Made by a program: the position numbers and the translations under genes
Shown: piece after piece, positions 39,509-48,999 of the stretch
Numbering within the stretch: position 1 is the stretch's first letter
Layout of the letters: each line of letters begins with the position of its first letter
Notes under the pieces: model-generated
The model's database searches: none
What the model was told of the DNA's origin: nothing
The model's input: only the letters and a program-made list of their open reading frames with translations
Source: Acinetobacter brisouisimilis
GTDB taxonomy: Bacteria; Pseudomonadota; Gammaproteobacteria; Pseudomonadales; Moraxellaceae
Length of the DNA: 64,000 nucleotides
NCBI RefSeq assembly: GCF_000368265.1
Contig: NZ_KB851219.1
Coordinates: 755,856-819,855 of the forward strand
Reading direction: 5' to 3'

Positions 39509-42115
39509 ATGAATATTGCAGCAAATCCAGTGGTTGAAGCCGATCAAACGGTTTATTTAAAAGATTATCAAAAACCAAGTTTTCTTGTCGATTCGATTGA
39601 TTTAGACATTCGAGTCTATGACGACCACACGATTGTGGATGCAACGTTAAATATAAAGCGTCAAACAGCAGGAAATCTGGTGCTGCTAGGGCGAGACTTA
39701 GAACTCAAATCGATTCGTTTAAATGGTGATTTGTTATCTGAAACCGAGTATCAGCTCAATGCAGAGCAGCTTGTACTTGCCAATGTTCCAGATCAGGCGG
39801 TGATTCAGACCCAAGTCATTATTCATCCTGAAAGCAATACCATGCTGGAAGGCTTGTATCAGGCGGGTGATTTGTTTGTCACTCAAAATGAACCTGAAGG
39901 TTTTCGTAAAATTACCTTTTATCCAGACCGTCCAGATGTTTTATCTGTCTTTACCACGCGTGTAGAAGCTGATAAAAAATACCCTGTATTACTGGCGAAT
40001 GGTAACTTGCTGGAAACTGGTGAAGCAGGTGAAGGTCGTCATTATGCGCTGTGGCAAGATCCAACCAAAAAACCAAGTTATCTGTTTGCCTGCGTGATTG
40101 GTAATTTGGCTGTATTGAAAGATCGCTATGTCACTTCAGAAGGGCGTGATGTCGCTTTAGAAATTTATGCGATTGAAAAAGACATTCCAAAATGCCACAT
40201 CGCGATGGAAGCGTTGAAACACTCTATGCGTTGGGATGAAGAGCATTATGGTCGCGCTTACGATCTTGATAATTATATGATTGTAGCGGTGAGCCAGTTC
40301 AACATGGGCGCAATGGAAAATAAAGGTTTAAATATCTTTAATACTTCGTGCGTACTTGCCGATGAAGAATACACTACTGATGCTGCAATTATGCGTGTGC
40401 AATCAGTCATTGCACACGAATATTTCCATAACTGGACAGGCAACCGTATTACTTGTCGCGACTGGTTCCAGTTGTGCTTAAAAGAAGGTTTAACAGTGTT
40501 CCGTGATCAGTCTTTCTCGGAAGATTTACAATCTGCTGCGGTGCAGCGTATCGATGATGTTGCGGTACTGAAATCACATCAATTCCCTGAAGATGCTGGT
40601 CCACTCTCACATCCGCCACGCCCAGATCACTTTGTTGAAATTAACAATTTTTATACCGCAACAGTCTATGAAAAAGGTGCGGAAATTAACCGCATGATGT
40701 CAACTTTGCTGGGCAAAGAAAAATACCGTCAGGGCACAGATGAATACTTCCGCCGTCACGATGGTCAAGCTGTTACAGTAGAAGACTGGGTGGCAGCACT
40801 TTCAGCAGGTTCGGGTGTGGATTTATCGGCATTTTTAAACTGGTACAACCAACCAGGCACACCAAAACTAGAAGCGAAAGGCGAGTATGATGCTGAGGCT
40901 CAGACTTATCGTTTAAGCTTGAAACAAAGTTTAAAAATACATCAAAAATATCCAGATCTGAAAGCCGTTCCAATTCCTGTGGCATTGGCATTGTTTAATG
41001 CCAAGACAGGTGAACAATATACGCTGCATTCAAAAGACCTGTTTGTAAATGATGTGAAAGATGGTGTGTATCTGTTTAATCAGGATCAGACAACCATTGA
41101 ATTTACAGGTGTGACTGAACAACCTGTCGTGTCATTGCTGCGTAATTTCTCTGCGCCTGTGAATCTGGAGTTCGATTATTCGAACGATGAACTGGCATTT
41201 TTAATTCAGCATGAAACCAATGGTTTCAATCAGTGGCAAGCCACCCAAACCTTGCTGGAACGAATTTTACTCGAAGATCATTCAGCAGATGCTTATATTC
41301 AGGCCTTGAAAAATACCTTACCTGAGCTAGTGCAGCGTGATCCGTTGCTAGCTTCGCGTTTACTGGATGTACCTGCTGAAGGTTATTTGGGTAGCCGTAT
41401 TGATCAGAACTACCAACCAGAAGTTGTTCAAAGTAAACGTAATGCTTTATTAGATACTTTTGCCCGTGAAATGGGGGATTTCTGGAAAGAGACTCATCAG
41501 GCGCTTGATCCAGAGCTGCAAAATGAATTTTCACAGGCAATGGGTGAACGTGCATTGAAAAATATTGCACTGACCTATATGGCACGTCAGGGTGATGCAG
41601 ATGCCTTTACTTGGGCAGAGGCACAGTATCAAACGACCCGAAACATGTCTGAGCGCTTGGGTGCATTGAAAGTGTTGGTCTGGAATGATGCGCCACAAGC
41701 CAAAGCGTATCTTGCTGATTTCTATAATCGCTTTAATGATGAAGCATTGGCACTCGATCAATGGTTTATGTTGCAAGCTTCACATCCAAAAGCTAATGCG
41801 GAAACCATTCAGTATTTAACCTCACACCCTGATTATGATTTGGGAACACCAAACCGTATTCGTGCGGTGAGTGGTGGTTTGAATGCCAATCCTGTGAATA
41901 CTTGGAGTTTCGGGGTGCAGCACTTTATTGAGCTTGCTCGGTATCTGGATGAGAAAAACCCGATTGTAGGTTCACGTATGCTACAAGTGTTATCTCGTTG
42001 GTACACTTTGGCAGAGCCGCAGCGTTCGACAGTCCAACAACAGTTGCTGGAATTGAAAGCGCAGGTGAAATCTAAAAATGTGGCTGAAACTTTAAATAGC
42101 ATGCTTAGTATCTAA
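39509..42115 (+). CDS. pepN: Aminopeptidase N (M1 family)
   Basis: This 868-aa zinc peptidase removes N-terminal residues from peptides in the cytoplasm. The GAMEN motif (QFNMGAMENKGLN), zinc site HEYFHNW with downstream E in LKEGLTVFRDQ, and the long C-terminal helical domain are all present. The frame runs on to 39410, but ATG 39509 has AGGA 5 nt before it and fits the family length (~870 aa). The gene is monocistronic. Confidence 0.95.
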   Translation: MNIAANPVVEADQTVYLKDYQKPSFLVDSIDLDIRVYDDHTIVDATLNIKRQTAGNLVLLGRDLELKSIRLNGDLLSETEYQLNAEQLVLANVPDQAVIQTQVIIHPESNTMLEGLYQAGDLFVTQNEPEGFRKITFYPDRPDVLSVFTTRVEADKKYPVLLANGNLLETGEAGEGRHYALWQDPTKKPSYLFACVIGNLAVLKDRYVTSEGRDVALEIYAIEKDIPKCHIAMEALKHSMRWDEEHYGRAYDLDNYMIVAVSQFNMGAMENKGLNIFNTSCVLADEEYTTDAAIMRVQSVIAHEYFHNWTGNRITCRDWFQLCLKEGLTVFRDQSFSEDLQSAAVQRIDDVAVLKSHQFPEDAGPLSHPPRPDHFVEINNFYTATVYEKGAEINRMMSTLLGKEKYRQGTDEYFRRHDGQAVTVEDWVAALSAGSGVDLSAFLNWYNQPGTPKLEAKGEYDAEAQTYRLSLKQSLKIHQKYPDLKAVPIPVALALFNAKTGEQYTLHSKDLFVNDVKDGVYLFNQDQTTIEFTGVTEQPVVSLLRNFSAPVNLEFDYSNDELAFLIQHETNGFNQWQATQTLLERILLEDHSADAYIQALKNTLPELVQRDPLLASRLLDVPAEGYLGSRIDQNYQPEVVQSKRNALLDTFAREMGDFWKETHQALDPELQNEFSQAMGERALKNIALTYMARQGDADAFTWAEAQYQTTRNMSERLGALKVLVWNDAPQAKAYLADFYNRFNDEALALDQWFMLQASHPKANAETIQYLTSHPDYDLGTPNRIRAVSGGLNANPVNTWSFGVQHFIELARYLDEKNPIVGSRMLQVLSRWYTLAEPQRSTVQQQLLELKAQVKSKNVAETLNSMLSI

Positions 42116-42203
42116 TTTTATTAGATATATTGACATGTAAAAATGAGTGCTATTTCTTCAATTGAGTTGGGGAAATAGCACTTTTTTATTGAGGATTATT
42201 TCT

Positions 42204-42693
42204 CTAAGGTGACATATAGCATTGCATAATATGGTGTGCTCTGAGTGGGCCAGGTAAGTGCCCCGTATGTGCACTGCCAAGCAAAGGCAACGTTTGCCAA
42301 GCAATTTCATTGACTTCTCTTGGGCTTAAATTCAGTTGCTTTAACTGCAATGCAGTCGGCGGTCATTTCCTGATTTTCATTTGCAGAAGCAGGTTGATAG
42401 GTTGCATGAACACATTCGTGTGCCAGCCAGAATATTTGCATGGTTGGTGAAAATTGATTCATGACGACTGGATTTAAAACAATATGCGGTGGGCTATTTC
42501 CTGCGACGCCAACATTGTTGAGATTTGGATCGAGGTAAATCGGAACTTGATAACCATTATAAAATGAGCAGTTCCAAGGGCGATTTAAAATATTGACAGA
42601 ATAGACAAGGTTCGCATGAGTTTGTACCGTTGTCGATAAAAGACAGCCGATCAGTATGCTAAGGAGAACAGAATATTTCATGTTGCGGTTCAT
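42204..42693 (-). pseudogene. Frameshifted secreted protein with HExxH zinc-peptidase-like motif
   Basis: The 5' part reads as a 128-aa protein with a signal peptide (MKYSVLLSILIGCLLSTTVQTHA, cleaved near residue 27) and LAHECVHATYQ, an HExxH zinc site, then EMTADCIAVK. After this it runs out of frame at ~42339. In the next frame the strand continues QLNLSPREVNEIAWQTLP through GHLPGPLRAHHIMQCYMSP to a stop at 42204, which reads as a natural end. One extra base (C42339 on the plus strand) explains it. The restored length would be about 162 aa. The intended product would be a small periplasmic or secreted zincin. A sequencing error is also possible. Confidence 0.75.
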
Positions 42694-42817
42694 GCGCTGA
42701 TATTTAATTTAATTTATTAAAACTAAAAATATGATTTTATATATTTTTATCACAGATCTTCGAGTTTTACTCAAAATAAAATCCGAAAAAATCCCCCCCT
42801 GTATCTAAACATTTTCC

Positions 42818-42952
42818 CTACGACGCATTTTTAACATTTTCTGTAAATATTGCGTCTTTATCCGAAGTTTGCTGCAAGTGCAGTATTGGCCATTGGCCTT
42901 GCTTGAGTTGCATAGTTGTTTTGATCTGCTCAGAATCAAGTGGTTTTAGCAT
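42818..42952 (-). CDS. Possible 44-aa small protein
   Basis: An uninterrupted frame MLKPLDSEQIKTTMQLKQ... ends NVKNAS. It contains no cysteine or membrane segment. No clear ribosome site precedes it. It lies in the gap before the aldehyde dehydrogenase gene. It may be real, a remnant, or chance. Confidence 0.3.
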   Translation of the reverse strand: MLKPLDSEQIKTTMQLKQGQWPILHLQQTSDKDAIFTENVKNAS

Positions 42953-43100
42953 GTTCTACACGCATTGAGTTGCCGATGTAATTTGACGAAATAAAAAACA
43001 AAATTTTCAACAAAAATGATTGACAGGAAATTTTAAAAATAATACATATAACATTATAGGTATTATTTTTAATAACTGTACATAGGGAATGAACAACACA

Positions 43101-44534
43101 ATGAACACACATAAGCTCAAACACTTTATTAATGGGGAATACGTTGAACCGTTTGGAGGAGCGTACTTTGACCTGACTAGCCCAGTAACAGGCGAGGTCT
43201 ATGCTCAGTCGCCAAATGCGACCGAAGCTGAGGTCAATGCTGCTTATCAGGCTGCTAAATCTGCATTTGCCGTCTGGGGGAAAAGTACACCGTCTGTCCG
43301 TCAAAAAGCATTGTTGGCGTTGGCAGATGTGATTGAACAAAATGCAGAGCGCCTTGTGGAAGCGCAAAGTCGAAACACGGGGCAGCTCAAACATTTGATT
43401 GCTTCTGAAGAAGTCGCTGCTGCCGCTGACCAAATCCGTTTCTTTGCAGGTGCAGCACGCTGTTTGGAAGGCAAATCGACAGGGGAATACTTACAAGGAA
43501 CCACGTCAAGTATCCGCCGTGAACCATTAGGCGTGGTTGGACAGGTTGCACCGTGGAATTATCCATTTTTAATGGCTGTCTGGAAAATTGCTCCTGCTTT
43601 AGCCGCAGGCAATACCGTAGTCTTGAAACCGAGTGATACCACACCAGAAAGCACCTTATTACTGGCAGAACTGGCTTCACCTCTGTTTCCAAAAGGCGCG
43701 TTTAACGTCGTATTGGGTAATGCTGAAGTCGGTGCACTGGTGGTATCGCATCGTATCCCTGCATTAGTTTCCATTACAGGTTCAGTACGTGCAGGCTTGC
43801 AGGTGGCAGCATCAGCAGCCGCCAATCTTGCCAAGGCGCATTTGGAACTCGGTGGTAAAGCGCCTGTGTTGATTTTTGCTGATGCGGACTTGGACAAAGC
43901 TGCTGAGCATATTGCACTGGCAGGGTATTTCAATGCAGGTCAAGACTGTACCGCAGCGACTCGTGTTCTGGTTGCCGATGAGGTGCATGACCAGTTTGTA
44001 GAAAAACTCGTCCAAGCTGCTAGAAACACTCATTTTGGTCTGCCAGATGATCAGGATGCTTTATATGGGGCACTCAACAATGCAGGGCAATTAAAACGGA
44101 TTCAGGGCTTTATTGAACGCTTACCTGCACATGCCAAAATTGAAACAGGCGGGAAAAAAGCTGAGCAGGCGGGGTTCTATTTTGAACCGACCGTGATCAC
44201 AGGCTTGGCACAGCACGATGAAGTGGTACAAACCGAAGTTTTTGGGCCAGTTATTACCGTACAGAAATTTAGCGATGAAGCTGATGCTTTAGACAAAGCC
44301 AATGATGTGGAGTATGGCTTGGCATCGAGTGTTTGGACCAAAGATCACTCCCGCGCCATGCGTCTGTCACGCGATTTGGATTTTGGTACGGTGTGGATTA
44401 ATACTCATATTCCACTCACCGCAGAAATGCCACATGGCGGTTTTAAAAAATCAGGTTATGGCAAAGATTTATCGGGCTACGGTTTTGAAGAATATACCCG
44501 TATCAAACATGTCATGAGCGCTTACGAAGATTAA
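43101..44534 (+). CDS. Gamma-aminobutyraldehyde dehydrogenase-like aldehyde dehydrogenase
   Basis: This 477-aa NAD(P)-dependent enzyme has the glutamate motif LELGGKAP, the catalytic cysteine in YFNAGQDCTAATR (codon at 43947-43949) and the C-terminal GGFKKSGYGKDL. The NAGQDCTA loop is the pattern found in aminobutyraldehyde (PatD/YdcW) and related amino-aldehyde dehydrogenases of putrescine breakdown. Two starts are possible: ATG 43089 sits against AGGGA, and ATG 43101 has that site 11 nt upstream; I use the second. A permease follows, so an amine-catabolic operon is likely. Confidence 0.85.
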   Translation: MNTHKLKHFINGEYVEPFGGAYFDLTSPVTGEVYAQSPNATEAEVNAAYQAAKSAFAVWGKSTPSVRQKALLALADVIEQNAERLVEAQSRNTGQLKHLIASEEVAAAADQIRFFAGAARCLEGKSTGEYLQGTTSSIRREPLGVVGQVAPWNYPFLMAVWKIAPALAAGNTVVLKPSDTTPESTLLLAELASPLFPKGAFNVVLGNAEVGALVVSHRIPALVSITGSVRAGLQVAASAAANLAKAHLELGGKAPVLIFADADLDKAAEHIALAGYFNAGQDCTAATRVLVADEVHDQFVEKLVQAARNTHFGLPDDQDALYGALNNAGQLKRIQGFIERLPAHAKIETGGKKAEQAGFYFEPTVITGLAQHDEVVQTEVFGPVITVQKFSDEADALDKANDVEYGLASSVWTKDHSRAMRLSRDLDFGTVWINTHIPLTAEMPHGGFKKSGYGKDLSGYGFEEYTRIKHVMSAYED

Positions 44535-44571
44535 TTTTAAACAATAATAAATTCCGATCAGGGAGAACAAC

Positions 44572-45050
44572 ATGCAACAGACAGTACGTGCTTTTAGTTT
44601 TATCGCTTTAATGGCGTTGGTTGGTGCGGCACATGCTGCACAGGAAGATCCACAAAAAGTCATTGCAGCCTATAGGCAGCATGGAATGCGCATGATGCTG
44701 AAAAAGCATCGAAATATTTGGCTCAAGATGCCGTTTACTACGATGTTACAGTGGGCACGCCGCAAAAAGGACGTGTTGCTGCACGGGATCATGTGATTAA
44801 AGTTTTTGTTGGAGCTGTACCGAATCTGAAATGGGAAATGATCAGTAAGCCATTGGTCAATAAAGATGGCATTGCTTTCCAGTGGCATTTTAGTGGAACC
44901 AATACAGGCGCATGGAGTGCAGAAACGCCCGCAACAGGTAAACCACTGTCATTTGAAGGGGTGAGTTTTGTACGTATTCACAAGGGTAAGATTACCTATC
45001 AGGGTGACTACTACGATGCTTTAGGTTTTAACAAACAATTGGGTTGGTAA
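44572..45050 (+). pseudogene. Frameshifted secreted SnoaL-like (nuclear transport factor 2 fold) protein
   Basis: The 5' frame encodes a signal peptide (MQQTVRAFSFIALMAL...AHA) and QEDPQKVIAAYRQ, then breaks near 44678. The overlapping frame reads AWNAHDAEKASKYLAQ and goes on to a complete SnoaL-type domain ending FNKQLGW at 45050. Loss of one G in a CAGGCA context restores a single ~159-aa protein. Such proteins include polyketide-cyclase-like and ester-cyclase enzymes, with unknown substrate. It sits 38 nt after the aldehyde dehydrogenase and 115 nt before the permease. A real mutation or a sequencing error are both possible. Confidence 0.78.
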
Positions 45051-45164
45051 AGCAATCATTTGGATATTGGGTTAGGGGATACCTAATATCCATTTTGGCA
45101 ATTCCGAGCACGCCTGTTCATGAGTCATTTATGACAAAAGGCAGGGGCAATATCTGGAAATAAC

Positions 45165-46679
45165 ATGACAAAACATTCGATTAAAGAAGATGTGGGACTG
45201 GTGGTCGATGAAGTCAAACACATCGCAAATGCAGTAGATCAGGAAGCCACCCAATTTGAACGCTCAATTGGTCTGATTTCAAATTTCTCGTTGGGGTTTA
45301 CCTATTTGTCACCGCTGACGGCAGTGTATTCACTGTTTGCACTGGCGATTACACTGGCAGGACCGCCCTCGATTTGGTGGATTTTAATTGTTGCGATTGG
45401 GCAATTGTTGGTGGCGGTAGTATTTGGGGAAACCGCATCGCAGTATCCCATTACAGGGGGATTGTATCCGTGGGCACGCCGTTTGTGGGGACGCAAATAT
45501 GCATGGATGGCTGCATGGATTTATCTGTGGGCATTGGTTGTCACTGTCACCTCGATTGTGGAATACAGTAGTGGTTTTGTGTTGACATTACTGCATTTGC
45601 CATCGACTGCCATGAATAACCTAATTACCTCAGTGATTTTGCTGTTGACGATTATGATGGTCAACATGTCAGGCACGAAAAATCTGGCACGCGTTGCACG
45701 TATTGGCTTTTGGTGTGAAATCCTGAGCGTGATTGGGTTGGGTTTATATTTACTGATTTTCCACCGTGCGCAGCCATTTTCAGTGGTGTTTGACTCGATG
45801 GGTGTATTGGCGAGCAATGGCTCCTACTTTAGTGCCTTCATGTCAGCATCTCTGTTGGGTTTGTTTATGTTCTTTGGTTTTGAGGCCTGTGGAAACGTAG
45901 CAGAAGAAGTACAAAACCCAAGCCGCCAAATTCCTGTGGCGATGATTTTAAGTATTGTGTTTGGTGCGGTGTCTGCGATTTTATCGGTATTGGGTTATTT
46001 GATGGCATCACCGAACTTGCTGAAAATCGTATCGGGTAAAGTGACTGACCCAATTCCTGCGATTTTAAATGAAGCATTGGGGACAACGGGCGCGAACATT
46101 TTTATCGTGGTTGCGATTGTGGCGATGTTGTCATGTATCTTGTCATTACAAGCTGCTTTAAGCCGTTTGGTATTCTCATTTGCGCGCGATGAAATGTTGC
46201 CAAATAGCCAATGGATGGCAAAATTGTCAAAACAAGGTGTACCTGACCATGCCATGATCGTGAGCTGTATCTTACCGATTTTGTTGTGTTTCTTAGTCTA
46301 CTTCCAGCCAGACAGCTTGGCACGTATTACTGCATTTGCCGTGATCGGGATTTATTGTGCATTTCAGATGGTGGTACTGGCAGCACTGCGTCAGCGTTTT
46401 AAAGGCTGGAAACCCGCAGGTGAATGGACTGTTGGCGGCTGGGGGATGATTATCAACATCTTGGCACTGGCATACGGAATTTTTGCGATTTATTTACTGG
46501 CACAACCTGCAACAGGGAACTCGTTTGTAGATCGCTGGATTGTGTTGATCGGTCTTGGTTTTGTGATCGGCAGTGGTTTAGTCTACATGTTCGTAGCAAA
46601 ACCATATAACAAATCGCAAGCCCCAGAAGATGATGCAGTAGCATACGCTGCTCAGCTTCGAGCCAAATCTAACACATAA
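45165..46679 (+). CDS. APC-family amino acid/amine permease
   Basis: This 504-aa inner-membrane transporter has about twelve helices. The first, GFTYLSPLTAVYSLFALAI, and FGETASQYPITGGLYPWAR (helix 3 region) are typical of APC members such as GABA or polyamine permeases. The N-terminus has an acidic-basic leader of ~35 residues. With the upstream aldehyde dehydrogenase it may import the amine that is degraded, but the substrate is not visible. It ends at a strong hairpin shared with the convergent LysR gene. Confidence 0.85.
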   Translation: MTKHSIKEDVGLVVDEVKHIANAVDQEATQFERSIGLISNFSLGFTYLSPLTAVYSLFALAITLAGPPSIWWILIVAIGQLLVAVVFGETASQYPITGGLYPWARRLWGRKYAWMAAWIYLWALVVTVTSIVEYSSGFVLTLLHLPSTAMNNLITSVILLLTIMMVNMSGTKNLARVARIGFWCEILSVIGLGLYLLIFHRAQPFSVVFDSMGVLASNGSYFSAFMSASLLGLFMFFGFEACGNVAEEVQNPSRQIPVAMILSIVFGAVSAILSVLGYLMASPNLLKIVSGKVTDPIPAILNEALGTTGANIFIVVAIVAMLSCILSLQAALSRLVFSFARDEMLPNSQWMAKLSKQGVPDHAMIVSCILPILLCFLVYFQPDSLARITAFAVIGIYCAFQMVVLAALRQRFKGWKPAGEWTVGGWGMIINILALAYGIFAIYLLAQPATGNSFVDRWIVLIGLGFVIGSGLVYMFVAKPYNKSQAPEDDAVAYAAQLRAKSNT

Positions 46680-46681
46680 AA

Positions 46682-46710
46682 AAGATTGCAGGTGACATGC
46701 CTGCAATCTT
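46682..46710 (-). terminator. Hairpin between the APC permease and cidR
   Basis: AAGATTGCAGG (46682-46692) pairs with CCTGCAATCTT (46700-46710) over a 7-nt loop. The A-run on its left becomes a T-run on the minus strand, so it mainly terminates the LysR gene and may also stop the permease transcript. Confidence 0.8.
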
Positions 46711-46793
46711 CATCATCTTTGAAATCTTTAACTTAATTGGAGTTGTGACTGTTGTTGCAGCAATTGCACAACCAACCGTGCAGCATACTTTGC

Positions 46794-47702
46794 TTAATCT
46801 GGTTTTTTATGTGGAAAGTGTTGTTGCGTGATTTTAATCCATGCCTGAACCGCAGGTGAAATGGCATAATTTTTTCTCCATGCCATAAACAAGTGCCAAC
46901 GAATATAAGGCTGCTGTAATGGAACTGCTGCAAACAGGTGTTGATCAAGCATATTGGTATAATATTGAGGCAGCAATGCGATTCCCATGCGCTGCAAAAC
47001 CATATCAGCCAACAAATTCCACTGGCTGGTTTTGCAGACAATATTAGGTTCAAAGCCGTAATGTTGACAGGCATTCATAATGATGCTGTTGAGCGAGAAA
47101 TTCTCAGGAAACATCAAAAATGACTGCTGTTGCAATTCTTCTAAGCGAATGGATGTACGGGTTGCCCATAACGAATCACGGCGCAATAACACCATTAAAG
47201 GATAATCACACAACTCTATGGCATTAAAAATGTTGGTATCAAAAGGTTGCAATAATACCCCGACATCTAGTTCATTGTTTAACAAAGCTTGCTCAATGCC
47301 GCGTGAACCTACTTCTAAAAAAGACAATTCAATCTTTGACCATTGCTGATGATAGTCAAATAGAGCAGGGGTGAGCAATTGCGCGCCGAGTGGCGGAACT
47401 CCAAGCCTTAGCGTTCCCGTTTTTAAGGCTTGATAGTTCTCAATTTCTTGAAAGATATTTTGTTGAGTTTGTAATAGATCTAAAGCGTGCTGGTAAATCC
47501 GCTCGCCAATTTCAGTCAGTTCAATTTGTCGTTTTCGCCCAGATTCTGCTTTCACTAAAAGCTGTACGCCGAGTTGCTCCTCAAGCTGCTGGAGCATTTT
47601 ACTGATGGTTGGCTGGGTGAGATGCAGTTCATCGGCAGTATGCGTGAAGCTTTTAGTTTTCACCAAAGTCACAAAACAGCGTAAAAGTTTAAATGAGAGC
47701 AT
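46794..47702 (-). CDS. cidR: LysR-type regulator, probable CidR
   Basis: This 302-aa protein has an N-terminal LysR winged helix (SFTHTADELHLTQPTISKMLQQLEEQ, ~18-42) and a C-terminal ligand-binding domain of LysR type. It is divergent from cidA-cidB, the layout in which CidR activates the holin-like operon in response to acetate or pyruvate. A T-N11-A palindrome lies 13 nt before its start codon. The name rests on this context and on overall similarity; the effector is unproven. Confidence 0.8.
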   Translation of the reverse strand: MLSFKLLRCFVTLVKTKSFTHTADELHLTQPTISKMLQQLEEQLGVQLLVKAESGRKRQIELTEIGERIYQHALDLLQTQQNIFQEIENYQALKTGTLRLGVPPLGAQLLTPALFDYHQQWSKIELSFLEVGSRGIEQALLNNELDVGVLLQPFDTNIFNAIELCDYPLMVLLRRDSLWATRTSIRLEELQQQSFLMFPENFSLNSIIMNACQHYGFEPNIVCKTSQWNLLADMVLQRMGIALLPQYYTNMLDQHLFAAVPLQQPYIRWHLFMAWRKNYAISPAVQAWIKITQQHFPHKKPD

Positions 47703-47714
47703 AATTGAGTTTTT

Positions 47715-47735
47715 ATTATTCCAAAATAGAATAAT
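47715..47735. promoter_or_regulatory. LysR-type (CidR) operator
   Basis: ATTATTC (47715-47721) and GAATAAT (47729-47735) are perfect arms around 7 nt and include the TTC-N7-GAA form of a T-N11-A box. They lie in the divergent cidR/cidA region. Confidence 0.62.
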
Positions 47736-47824
47736 TTTAAATTAAATAATTCATGTTTGGTATATCAATTTTTGCTTAACTTAACATCATTGTATTGAAT
47801 TAAACGTGTTGTTTGAAATTTGCT

Positions 47825-48244
47825 ATGAATACAAAGCTGAATATGGGTTTTCAACTGTTGAAATTGCTGCCACAGCTTGGCTTGTTAGCCATTTTCTGGT
47901 GGTGTGGAAACCTGATCCACCAAAAAATTAGCTTGCCCATTTCTTCAGGTATTTTGGGTATGTTCTTATTGCTCATCTGCCTGTTTGCAGGTTGGGTTAA
48001 GCTGGAGCAGGTGGCACTTGGGGCAAATGCAGTACTGGCTGAATTGGTTTTGTTTTTTGTACCCATTGTGGTTGCCGTGGTGCAATACAAGCAGTTATTT
48101 CTGACCGAGGGCTGGCAAATTGTGGTGAGTATCGGAATCGGAACGATGCTGGTGATGTTGAGCACCAGTTTAACCATTCACTATACATATCGCCTGAAAA
48201 AATACTGGCAGGTCCGTAAGCGTTTACAACATCGCATGCATTAA
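47825..48244 (+). CDS. cidA: CidA/LrgA-family holin-like protein
   Basis: This 139-aa inner-membrane protein has four hydrophobic helices (QLGLLAIFWWCGNLI; GILGMFLLLICLFAGW; ELVLFFVPIVVAVVQY; VSIGIGTMLVMLSTS). PISSGILGMFLLL and FFVPIVVAV are family signatures. These proteins affect membrane permeability, cell lysis and efflux of pyruvate-type metabolites. ATG 47825 is preferred over a TTG four codons upstream. No strong ribosome site is visible. It forms an operon with cidB, 14 nt downstream. Confidence 0.85.
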   Translation: MNTKLNMGFQLLKLLPQLGLLAIFWWCGNLIHQKISLPISSGILGMFLLLICLFAGWVKLEQVALGANAVLAELVLFFVPIVVAVVQYKQLFLTEGWQIVVSIGIGTMLVMLSTSLTIHYTYRLKKYWQVRKRLQHRMH

Positions 48245-48258
48245 CTGGAGTCATCATA

Positions 48259-48951
48259 ATGAATCTTTGGGCAGGTTTATGCTTAATCTGGACACTAGTG
48301 GCATATGTGGTCACAAAACAAGTTTATCAGCGATATCCGAAATTCTGGTTTTCACCTGCGATTTTGGTCCCTGTGTTGACGATTATCCTCATGATGATTT
48401 TTGGTGTTTCATATCAGACCTATCAGCAAGATACCCAGTGGATTGTCAACTTGTTGGGGCCTGCGACAGTGGTATTTGCTGTGCCTATTTATCGTTATCG
48501 GCACATGATCCGCCAACATTTGGGCGTTTTGTCACTGGCTATTGTGGTCGGGATGAGTGTTGGTATTGTAAGTGCTTATCAGTTGGCACAGATTTTTAAA
48601 TTTAGCCCAGAAGTGACCAATAGCTTAATGGCACGCTCGATTTCAACGCCATTTGCAATGATATTTGCAGAAAATATTCATGGTTCAGCGGCATTGGCTT
48701 CTTTATTTACCCTGATTACGGGACTGTTTGGCATGGTGTGTGGTGACTTTATTTTGGCAATGACCAAAGTGCGTTCCAATATTGCCAATGGTGCTGCCTT
48801 TGGTAATGCTGCACACGGTTTTGGTACAGTGCGCGCCCAGCAACGTGATAGTGAAGAAGGTGTAATTGCCAGCCTAACGATGGTGATTGCAGGCATTTTA
48901 ATGGTTTTAGTTGGGCCAGTTGCTATACATTTATGGTTTAAGTTTCTTTAA
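48259..48951 (+). CDS. cidB: CidB/LrgB-family membrane protein
   Basis: This 230-aa inner-membrane protein has about seven or eight helices. The family signatures are LLGPATVVFAVPIYR (~64-78), SVGIVSAYQLAQ, RSISTPFAM and GNAAHGFGTVRA near the C-terminus. It works with CidA. GGAG lies 8 nt before the ATG. It ends at a 14-bp hairpin. Confidence 0.9.
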   Translation: MNLWAGLCLIWTLVAYVVTKQVYQRYPKFWFSPAILVPVLTIILMMIFGVSYQTYQQDTQWIVNLLGPATVVFAVPIYRYRHMIRQHLGVLSLAIVVGMSVGIVSAYQLAQIFKFSPEVTNSLMARSISTPFAMIFAENIHGSAALASLFTLITGLFGMVCGDFILAMTKVRSNIANGAAFGNAAHGFGTVRAQQRDSEEGVIASLTMVIAGILMVLVGPVAIHLWFKFL

Positions 48952-48960
48952 ATTATGTGT

Positions 48961-48996
48961 ATAGAAAAGAGGCTTTTATAACAGCCTCTTTTCTAT
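48961..48996. terminator. Bidirectional 14-bp hairpin between cidB and the small HTH-like gene
   Basis: Arms 48961-48974 and 48983-48996 are exact complements around 8 nt. They start 9 nt after the cidB stop and end 3 nt before the convergent gene's stop. Confidence 0.88.
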
Positions 48997-48999
48997 CGG

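Noticed and set aside
42936..43433. 165-codon minus-strand frame opposite the aldehyde dehydrogenase start
   Set aside because: It is antisense to an intact dehydrogenase and has shadow composition.
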